Assembly (NCBI GenBank): GCA_964017235.1
Contig: OZ024931.1
Span: 124,817,530-124,881,529, forward strand
Length of the DNA stretch: 64,000 nucleotides
Origin: Sabellastarte sp. h YS-2021
Taxonomy: Eukaryota > Annelida > Polychaeta > Sabellida > Sabellidae
Direction: 5' to 3'
Below, piece after piece: positions 57,129-64,000 of the stretch. Position numbers and translations under genes: made by a program. The notes below the pieces were generated by a model that made no database searches, had not been told where the DNA came from, and saw only the letters and a list, made by a program, of their open reading frames with translations. Every line of letters begins with the position of its first letter. The first letter of the stretch is position 1.

Positions 57129-58850
57129 TTAGATGGTATGATTAAGTAATGTCAAATCTAAGTGAGTGGGAACCCATTGAAAATTTGGCAAAATGGCATT
57201 TAGACATGCCAAGTCAGTATCAGAAAAGGTCCACCTAGACAACAAATCTGCGAGGACATTTTGTTTTCCAGGGATGTGAACTACAATAAGGTCTATATTG
57301 TAAAGGGCACAAATAAGCCATATATTTCGAGCACATGTAGCTAGCGTTTGGTCCCTAGCCTTTCCAGCTTGTAATACTTCCACCACCGCCATATTGTCAC
57401 AATAAATTTTTATTCTATGATTGGCCCAATGGCTAGCCCATATTTTAAGGGCAACAACTACATTCAAAATTTCTAAGTGGACAATTGTATAGTTTCCATG
57501 TTTTACAGGAAGAGGAAGTGCATAGACCATATTCTTGAAAGCACCACCTAGGCCTGTAAGGGATGCATCTAAGTGCACCTCAAAGTGACAATATTTATTA
57601 TTATAGAATGTCACACCATTGTAGTGAACCAAAAAGGAATTGAACCAATTAAGATCCTTTTTGAATTCAGCAGTAAGTAAAATTTTAGAATTAGTATGGT
57701 TGTCTCTAAGCACTTGGAGCATACGATTAAGAAAATACCTTGCAGATTTAACGCATTTTGTAATATAAAGAAGAGATCCTAAAAGTGACTGTAGGTCTTT
57801 CTTACTACAGTATGTTTTGTCATTCCAGTCTCTACACATGGCATTTATCTGTGAGAGTTTATCTGGCGGTATAGATACAGTTTTGTTGACGGAATCAATG
57901 AGAATACCGAGGCATACGACGGAAGTTGCGGGCGGTACTAACTTTTTGGTACTAATATCTAGACCTAACTGTTGGAGTAAGGTGGTTAGGAACTGGAAAG
58001 AGTTCTGAATTTCAGATGGAAGGCCTATATAGATTAAATCATCTATATAATTGAAGAATGTATGGAAGCCATGGGAAGCCATAATGTGACGAATGGCATC
58101 TGTGCAACGCTGGAAGATTTGTGATCCGTGACGAAATCCGAACAGAATTGATCGATCTATATAATATTTGTGATTAAATTTGATGCCTAAAAGGTCTATG
58201 TCTGCAGGATCAACTTTTATCTGCCTGAAGGCCCTGCTGATATCCACTTTGTAAATTTGTGCAGAAGGACCAAGTTTTCGCAAGCAATCCGTTATAAGAT
58301 CTATAGAAGGATAACGTAAATCGTAAGTTGTTTGTAAATAAGAATCTTTAAGTACACCATCATTGACAGAAGCACCATGTGGCCAACTAAGATCCATTAT
58401 GGTCCGCTTGGTAGATGAATTTTGTTTATCTCTTACCATAAGTGGTGATACATGCAATGAAATAGGTTTATTGTGAAATGGGCCAAGTATGGCTTTAAAT
58501 TTCAATTCTTCTGTCAAATATTCCTGTACAGATTCAGAAGATGTAAGGGCTGAAGTATGGTTATTTTCATTAGATAACAGATTAAAAGATCTGTCGAAAT
58601 CAAGAGGGAAGCCATATTGCAACAAATCGCATATTTGTGCATCCCAGTAACCTTGCAAATGGCTTCTCCATGCATTGATATTAAGACCTGATTGAACAGG
58701 AATACGACATTTGGGAAAGTTGGGTAATCCGGATTGTCTGATTAGTTTGTGAGCTTTTATCAGATCCGGGATAGTGTCCCAATAAATTGGATCCCCAGTA
58801 TAGATCTTGAGCGGTGAAGTGGGCAGGAAGCAAAAGTTGACTGGTGTACC
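57129..58850 (-). CDS. Reverse transcriptase - RNase H of the Ngaro-like retroelement
   Basis: The frame has an ATG at 58658 (509 aa), but homology-like sequence runs upstream to about 58850 (PKCRIPVQSGLNINAWRSHL). The true start may therefore use frameshifting from, or overlap with, the linker ORF. The RT core has YKVDISRAFRQIKVDP, FRHGSQIFQRCTDAI and the active site YIDD (about 58038-58049). The RNase H part has HLDASLTGLGGAF, LEILNVVVALKIW, CDNMAVVEVL and IPGKQNVLADLLSRW. There is no methyltransferase domain after RNase H. No internal stop occurs. Confidence 0.85.
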   Translation of the reverse strand, partial: GTPVNFCFLPTSPLKIYTGDPIYWDTIPDLIKAHKLIRQSGLPNFPKCRIPVQSGLNINAWRSHLQGYWDAQICDLLQYGFPLDFDRSFNLLSNENNHTSALTSSESVQEYLTEELKFKAILGPFHNKPISLHVSPLMVRDKQNSSTKRTIMDLSWPHGASVNDGVLKDSYLQTTYDLRYPSIDLITDCLRKLGPSAQIYKVDISRAFRQIKVDPADIDLLGIKFNHKYYIDRSILFGFRHGSQIFQRCTDAIRHIMASHGFHTFFNYIDDLIYIGLPSEIQNSFQFLTTLLQQLGLDISTKKLVPPATSVVCLGILIDSVNKTVSIPPDKLSQINAMCRDWNDKTYCSKKDLQSLLGSLLYITKCVKSARYFLNRMLQVLRDNHTNSKILLTAEFKKDLNWFNSFLVHYNGVTFYNNKYCHFEVHLDASLTGLGGAFKNMVYALPLPVKHGNYTIVHLEILNVVVALKIWASHWANHRIKIYCDNMAVVEVLQAGKARDQTLATCARNIWLICALYNIDLIVVHIPGKQNVLADLLSRWTFSDTDLACLNAILPNFQWVPTHLDLTLLNHTI

Positions 58851-59743
58851 TCAGGTGAAGACTTTATGTTTTGTGAAGGCATAACATTATTATCATCACA
58901 ATGTGCTATATTAGGCACAGAATTAGGATATTGAGGTTTTAATTTGGTACTAATTCCTACATTTCGAATAGTTGTGTGGCTATCTAAACTTGTGGATGTA
59001 ACCTGAGAAGCCATATTTGGACGGAAGCCCATTGTGACAGTTGTATTGTTGCAACCCTCAGTGAAAAACCCAGTTTCGTTTTTATTGCCCTCCAAAGTTT
59101 GAAAATTTGCTTGAATAGCCAACTGTGGCTTAGATGAACTGTCAGATAGACTTTGACGTTGTTTTTTGGTGTTGTGACTATTTTTCAACTTGACAGTGCT
59201 CTGACTATTCTGTAGCTTAAGTTTCAGAGGAGTAGCATTCAAGTTAATATCAGCTTTTAGCTGTGTGGTATTGTTACAATCCGACAGGTCTTCTGTCAGT
59301 TCAGTGACTGGGGAACCTTGAAGTGGTTCAAATCTGTTTTTGAGTGGTAAAACATTTACATTGATAGCCTTGTGTGGTTGTTTATTTGCTGTGGTCACAC
59401 TGCCACCACCTGCCTTTACACATGCCATATTAGTTGTTGTCACGGCAGATTTTTTGCCATCATTTTGAATTTTTGACAAGTTTTTTATAGCACCTGTATA
59501 GCAAGTTCTTGCTTTATTTACATTTTGAAGTTGAGTTGGATTCATTTCAGGTGTATGAACCTGGGAATCACGTTTGTGGCTTGAAGCCTGTTGAACTGTG
59601 TTATTTGAAGGGATCTTGAGATTTTTTGATAAAACTTGGGCATAGGACATTTGTTTGGTGACCTTTTTAAATGCATTTGCATGTGTAATCCATTGAGTAG
59701 TCAATGTTTTGGAAGCTTGCAATTCTTGTTTTGCAAAAGGCAC
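58760..59743 (-). CDS. Linker ORF of the Ngaro-like retroelement, unknown function
   Basis: This is a 327-aa frame rich in Asn, Ser, Thr, Gln and Lys, probably disordered, with no recognisable domain. It lies between gag and RT in a different frame from both and overlaps the upstream extension of the RT frame. It may be a gag C-terminal region separated by a frameshift, or an independent small ORF. Confidence 0.55.
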   Translation of the reverse strand: MPFAKQELQASKTLTTQWITHANAFKKVTKQMSYAQVLSKNLKIPSNNTVQQASSHKRDSQVHTPEMNPTQLQNVNKARTCYTGAIKNLSKIQNDGKKSAVTTTNMACVKAGGGSVTTANKQPHKAINVNVLPLKNRFEPLQGSPVTELTEDLSDCNNTTQLKADINLNATPLKLKLQNSQSTVKLKNSHNTKKQRQSLSDSSSKPQLAIQANFQTLEGNKNETGFFTEGCNNTTVTMGFRPNMASQVTSTSLDSHTTIRNVGISTKLKPQYPNSVPNIAHCDDNNVMPSQNIKSSPEVHQSTFASCPLHRSRSILGIQFIGTLSRI

Positions 59744-59807
59744 ATGGCTACTGTAAACATAACGGTTGCGGAATTTTGGATGGGATCAGAAAAAGTCCCA
59801 CCCACCT

Positions 59808-60959
59808 TCATTCATTTTTTGAAACCCGTTTTGACTTGTTTCTGCAATCATGCTCTGCATGTGGAAACAATTTGGAATTTTGTTGGAAGCAGTAAGAACA
59901 TACATGACGATAAGTGACACCTTTAGTTTTGTGGGTTCTGGTGTGAACGCATGTCCCTTGGTTAAAATACGTGCAGTTGAGTACTTTGGAATTTTTTGAT
60001 CTTTTTTGAGAATTTTTTGAATCAACAGGGGAAGTAACATGTCTCTGAGCATTTGCTCGTCTAATTCTGTCCAGCTTATCTGTTTCCAAGTAACTCTTAA
60101 CTTTGCCCTGTTCCATTCTGCATAATAATACAGCATGGCTGGCCATTGCCGCATCCCAAGAGAAGTCATGGGCGTCGTCCATCAATGAAATTAAATAATC
60201 TAACATATGATCTTTAATTTTTTGGTCCCTTTCTTCTCTTAGAATGCGGCAATAGCCAGCAACCCATTGTACAGTAGTCAACTGGTCGTATTGGATTCTT
60301 TCTTTATTCGAACCCGAGAGCACGAATTCATGGGGCCACTTCACACGGTTCGGGACAACAACTTCTACAGGTCCTCCCCTTAAAGATTTGATTTTTGTAC
60401 CTGTAGCATCCGCAGAAGCTAATTGCTTTAGTCTATCTTCGACTTGCTTCTGAAGTAAGTGATCTTGTCTAATTGCATGTAGATCTGGCAAGGTTGTGTT
60501 GGTGGTTTGTAGTGGTGGCAGTGTGACCGAGGTATTAACCTGTGAACTAACTTTTTGTTTTGATTTTTAAATTTTTTTCGGATCCGAGGTTTTCTTGGAA
60601 TTTGTACTCTCAATGGCATTCAAACGGTCATTTATAGCAGACACTTGTGATCAGATTTGCACGTTTATTTGCTGTTGAAGTGCAGAATCAATGCCAGTCG
60701 CAGAAGTACTGATGGAAGTACTTGAAGTACTCGGCATGGTATGTATTTGTTTATTTGTACTGTGATCCGAATCAGAATCGTCAGCGACAGCACTACAATT
60801 TAATTCAGATTCTGCCGAATCAGAATCTGAATCATGTTGATTTTGATGCAATAAATTTTGAACAAATTGGGAATCATTTTGCATCTGTATTGAAGCCGGT
60901 ACATGTACAGTATCTTTGGTAGAACGCAGGTTATACTGTTTCTTTTCTGCTTCAGTCAT
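59808..60959 (-). pseudogene. Gag of the Ngaro-like retroelement, two in-frame stops
   Basis: The start is MTEAEKKQYNLRSTKD at 60959. An acidic Ser/Asp region follows, then a conserved domain (IKSLRGGPVEVVVPNRVKWP; YDQLTTVQWVAGYC; HDFSWDAAMASHAVLLCRME). The C-terminal Cys/His cluster (YFNQGTC...H...CSYC...H...C) resembles a zinc finger for nucleic-acid binding. In-frame stops at about 60650 and 60569 interrupt it; the related copy at 43310-44682 is open at both places. Confidence 0.8.
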
Positions 60960-61344
60960 TTGTTACAACATATATATATACAAGTAAAATAACATAAAAC
61001 CACTTGAAATATAGTGCAAGTTCCACAAGTGCTTGATAAAATTTTCTTGGTACTGTGTTGCCAGTGCCTTTCAACTTCAAAATGGCAGATGGTTAGGGGT
61101 TGAAACAGGGAGGCCAGGTGAGGACCAATCAAATTGGACCACATGTGGTGTGTACCAAAATAATTTAAGGTATGACCAACTTCCCCAGAACTGAACTGCC
61201 CCACACCTGCATGTGGCCCCGAAGAGTCAATATTTTTTTTATTTAAATTTTTTTTGACTGCATCATTTTTTCATTTGTTAATATCTATTATTAATATTAT
61301 TATTATTGTGTATTCAATCCAAAAAATACAATAACCCAAAATTA

Positions 61345-61420
61345 TGGCCGACTATATACCAGTACACACATATCATCTGAAGGTTGTGGGTTCAAAACCC
61401 GGTCAGGGCACAACTCTTTT
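61345..61420 (+). mobile_element. tRNA-like SINE head or decayed tRNA
   Basis: A GGTTGTGGGTTCAAAACCC B box with CCGGTCAGGG downstream follows a weak A-box region (TGGCCGACTATATACCAGT). It is flanked by T-rich DNA. Confidence 0.4.
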
Positions 61421-61484
61421 TAAATTTTTTTTTTACTTTTTTATTTTTTTTACTTGTGAATATCTATTATTGTTATATAAAATT

Positions 61485-62025
61485 ACCCCTAGTCCAGGCA
61501 TTTTGCTGGGTCATGCTCAGGCTCTCATGAAGGCCAATGCCAAACTCTCTGCAACCAGAATCACTTGCAGTTTCATATCTGTTCCACCCATGATGAAGAT
61601 AACTTATACCTAAAACAATAGTCATTGGAGTGGTAGAGGATGATGCATTCACTGGTTTATGCACCATAAATCCCTACAATTTCAAAAGTTTCGACCTCAA
61701 ACCTTGTCTTAAGTACCAATAGAGTGGCTGTACCTGGAACTCCACTTAAATACGAAGACGGAGATGCAGGTATATGTTACAAGACCCTGTTTTCTGGGCT
61801 ACCTAAATCAAAGCTGGAGAGCTAAAGTATCTTCAAAAGGGAAGAATGGTTGTTGTTGGCATTTGATCTCACACCTGACTTTACCCATGGTGACCACTAC
61901 TCTCTAGTGGACCATGGTAAAGTCAAATTAGAGCTAAGCTCATTCAGGCTATAAATACTCTGATCCTGTCTCAGTTTGACAATGCCATTGAAATCAACAA
62001 GGATAGAAACATCCTGTTTGATTAA
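61485..62025 (+). pseudogene. Polinton/Maverick penton-like minor capsid gene, C-terminal half, broken
   Basis: Broken + frames follow the order of the Polinton minor capsid family. They show ILLGHAQALMKANAK, then IGVVEDDAFTG with NPYNFKSFDL, then LLAFDLTPDFTHGDHYSLVD, and a C-terminus with DNAIEINKDRNILFD and a stop at 62023-62025. At least three stops or frameshifts are present, so it is a fossil fragment. It is recognised by motif order from knowledge of the family; no full alignment was possible. Confidence 0.7.
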
Positions 62026-62039
62026 CTCTTGAATATAAC

Positions 62040-62425
62040 AAAACATGTAGGACTGGCAGTTAGAGAAAGTCTTGAGGTCATATTATACACATCAAAACTG
62101 TTTCGAGGTGTTTTATATTATAGACCATTTACCCAGAAATAATTAAGTTTCCAACAGCTGTTTCCAATAGCTGTTTTCCCATTAACTGATGAGGATGGTG
62201 AGCACTGGGTTTCATTCTACCTGTAACATGAGAGGGAAGGAGAATTCTTTGATTCCTATGGCCATCCCCCAGGCAGTTTGGATCCAAAATTCAGAAAGTG
62301 AAGGACAAGTATTGCATAAAAAATGACCAATTATTCTGCAGTGGAGAGTTCAAGGACCTTGATCATCTACATGTGGGCACTACTGCCTTTATTTCCTGTT
62401 ATTTTGAGTCAGAGTAGTTTTCAGT
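62040..62425 (+). pseudogene. Polinton adenovirus-like cysteine protease, broken
   Basis: After the capsid stop, the frames show an N-terminal SLEVILYTSKLFRGVL-like segment. The core follows: GEHWVSFYL (catalytic His-Trp at about 62203), then EGEFFDSYGHPPGSL. In-frame stops interrupt it. Where the family has its catalytic Cys (the GxCGxxC region) this copy reads HVGTTAFISCY, so the first Cys is lost. Its position next to the minor capsid gene fits Polinton gene content. Confidence 0.7.
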
Positions 62426-62876
62426 GAGGAAGTTTAGGACCAGAACCAATGTACAGTGACTTTCTAGTTAAGCAGTTTATTGATTGCAGCTTGGTTCCAT
62501 GATAAAACGTTGGTGCTTTAATGCATTGTTGTAGTTGTTGTTATATTGCTGTTGTTGCTCTCTTGAAAAGATGCGATTTTTTAGTGATAAGTGTTTGTGT
62601 TAAATTAGACAACAAAAATTATGAAATATCTTATTTTATTCATAATAATAATATTAATATATACAAAAAAGTACAAAAAATACAAAACAAACAAAAAACG
62701 TAATCTTTGTATATTTTTTCTTTCAGTACATAAAACATACTTGATATACTGACATACAATATACACAGTCCATACTTGTCTTTGCCATATATGTGATAGA
62801 CACTGAATATTGCGAATATCACTGCTACTACCATTATAAGTAAGAAATAATATAAAAGGGCTCATCACTCTGTCTC

Positions 62877-63245
62877 TTAGGGACCACGAGCAAACATAAA
62901 TGATGCAACCATGCCCTTAATATCCTCGGTCCACATCCCTGTGGCATTGAAGAAGGCATAGACCATTATGGGCTGTCCTGCCAGTAAGTTTTGAACCTCT
63001 GCCCAGGTGTAATACTCAAATGACACACTGTCAAATTCGTCTGAGGCAAGAGCATCAGACCAATATACATTCATGTCCTCAATGACATTAAAGTTAAGAC
63101 ATATATGGTCTAGCTGACTCAGTAGGCCTAACACACAGCCACCACACTTCTTAGAAATCACTTTCCCCAAAGCTTTGACCACATGCATGGCAAATGTCTT
63201 CTTAAGTTCAGCTTCAGGAAAAACATCAACACTACTCCAACTCAT
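62877..63245 (-). CDS. Small CxxC / SQLDHxC protein, probably Polinton-associated
   Basis: This is a 122-aa intact frame starting MSWSSVDVFPEAELKKTF. A helical N-terminal part leads to KKCGGCVLGLLSQLDHICL, a C-x2-C...H-x2-C pattern suitable for metal binding, then an acidic segment. Proteins with a similar GC-GC...SQ..H..C core are, to my recollection, common beside Polinton genes in invertebrates and have no known function. The strand is opposite to the neighbouring capsid and protease remnants, which is normal for these elements. It could also be a single exon of an unrelated gene. A promoter-like cluster lies about 500 bp upstream. Confidence 0.5.
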   Translation of the reverse strand: MSWSSVDVFPEAELKKTFAMHVVKALGKVISKKCGGCVLGLLSQLDHICLNFNVIEDMNVYWSDALASDEFDSVSFEYYTWAEVQNLLAGQPIMVYAFFNATGMWTEDIKGMVASFMFARGP

Positions 63246-63744
63246 CTATATAGTTTAACTGGAATTATACAATACACACAAAAAACACTCTTAGATTGAG
63301 TCATCTGTTATGTGGCTACAAGTCAATAATCTCGTTTTTTCTTGTAAGAGGATGCCTATGGCAGCAATCAATAGCATAGATGCTTGACTTAGCATACAAT
63401 TATGGTATACATGTTCTAGATTTTCCCATTTATCTACCTTTTTATGGCTGCATCCCTTTTTGTGGCAAACATTTCACCAGATATTGCACTTACACTTAGA
63501 CGTCTCAACATGTTTCCTACACATCCTGATGAGGCTGGCTGGCTGGCTGGTAGGGGTCTATTGCTGACCTTGAGGTGCAGGGTTCACTGGATGTTGGTTG
63601 TGCACAGGTGCAGGTGCAGTTGTGGTGCAAAACACAGTAGGATTTCCAAGCTAAGTGGTCATAATGACAACATCTTCTTTGTCACTTCTAGTCAGTGGAC
63701 GTGTTCGCTCTTCAATGTCAAGTGGCAAATGAGGTGATAGCTGC
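63246..63744. other. Stretch between the candidate promoter and the 122-aa ORF
   Basis: It contains a GGCTGGCTGGCTGG microsatellite at about 63535-63550 and repeated GTGCAGGT words at 63600-63620. On - it has a short open segment ending EDVVIMTT-stop near 63658. No domain was recognised. Confidence 0.35.
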
Positions 63745-63830
63745 TGCAAAGCTCCTTATATAGTGCCCCTGACATGGCTCATTGGCTCACTTCTGGTCCA
63801 TTTCGCCTGTGAAGTCATCATGACGTCATC
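63745..63830 (-). promoter_or_regulatory. Candidate promoter reading leftwards: CRE, CCAAT and TATA in order
   Basis: On the - strand, TGACGTCA (63828-63821) is followed by CCAAT (63785-63781) and CTATATAAGG (about 63763-63754). The spacing is that of an RNA polymerase II core promoter, predicting transcription from about 63730-63725. The next intact frame in that direction is the 122-aa ORF at 63245. Assignment is by motif order only. Confidence 0.4.
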
Positions 63831-64000
63831 TCCTATGGTTACTGGTTGACTAGCAATACTTTTGTCAAGTTGAAAATTCCTGATTCATACTTCATCATTT
63901 TTTTTCAACCCCAAAAATCTAAAACCAAATCTCTATTTTCCAAGTCAGGTGACCTTGTTGCTATGTAACAGGTCACCCAACCTGTCATTCATCCATCAAG

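Larger units (their letters stand above)
56100..61223 (-). mobile_element. Ngaro/DIRS-like tyrosine-recombinase retroelement, nearly complete
   Basis: Gene order on the - strand is leader (61223-60960), gag (60959-59808), linker ORF (59743-58760), RT-RNase H (about 58850-57129) and tyrosine recombinase (57109-56138). The absence of an aspartic protease, DDE integrase and methyltransferase domain, together with this order, fits Ngaro better than DIRS1 or PAT. The 5' edge is set by agreement with the gag copy at 43310-44682: both leaders end at CATGTGGyCCCGAA. The 3' edge beyond the recombinase was not found; the split repeats expected for Ngaro could not be identified by eye. The gag has two in-frame stops, so this copy is probably inactive despite intact RT and recombinase frames. 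Confidence 0.8.

Noticed and set aside
1-64000. CRISPR arrays, operons or ribosome-binding sites
   Set aside because: The DNA is eukaryotic; the repeats found are tandem or interspersed without regular unique spacers.

Overview
The window is spliced eukaryotic DNA from an animal. It is A+T-rich, has GT-AG introns of 0.1-9 kb, and is dense in CR1/L2-type LINEs, an L1/Tx1-type LINE, tRNA-derived SINEs, a tyrosine-recombinase (Ngaro/DIRS-like) retroelement and a decayed Polinton/Maverick. This repeat set fits an invertebrate, probably marine (spiralian or basal deuterostome). I cannot place it further from sequence alone.

Left part (2.0-14.5 kb): two convergent paralogous genes for FAD-linked aldonolactone oxidases of the L-gulonolactone / D-arabinono-1,4-lactone oxidase type. 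One is on the + strand (1998-8055, five exons, 554 aa). The other is on the - strand (14474-10210, same exon lengths and phases). Both keep the histidine expected to hold FAD and the HWxK motif, and both end in a C-terminal CaaX box (CTVL and CVIM). Exon 2 of the - strand copy sits at the end of a decayed tandem array of partial exon copies.

Centre (16.8-18.3 kb): an apparently complete single-exon Gal3ST-type sulfotransferase, a Golgi type II membrane protein.

Centre to right (18.9-49.7 kb): two tandem, same-strand, eight-exon genes for secreted poly(3-hydroxybutyrate) depolymerase-like esterases (342 and 334 aa). Both have signal peptides and a complete Ser38/Asp121/His153 triad. Intron 4 of the second copy has grown to 8.8 kb. 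It holds a palindromic TIR element that itself contains a 4-kb LINE and a SINE with perfect target-site duplications, followed by a gag fragment of a Ngaro-like element. Between the two genes lie a decayed LINE, SINEs and a GC-rich, tandemly duplicated palindromic element (31.0-32.3 kb).

Right part (50-64 kb): mostly mobile DNA. It holds a CR1/L2 LINE inserted in a MITE, a nearly complete Ngaro-like YR retroelement on the - strand (gag, linker ORF, RT-RNase H, tyrosine recombinase), a broken Polinton segment (penton-like minor capsid and cysteine protease) on +, and a small CxxC...SQLDHxC protein on - with a TATA/CCAAT/CRE-like promoter upstream.

The cellular genes probably act in sugar-acid/ascorbate-type redox metabolism, glycolipid or glycan sulfation, and extracellular polyester digestion. 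Nothing in the sequence shows that they form one pathway. The two duplicated gene pairs are the main biological interest.
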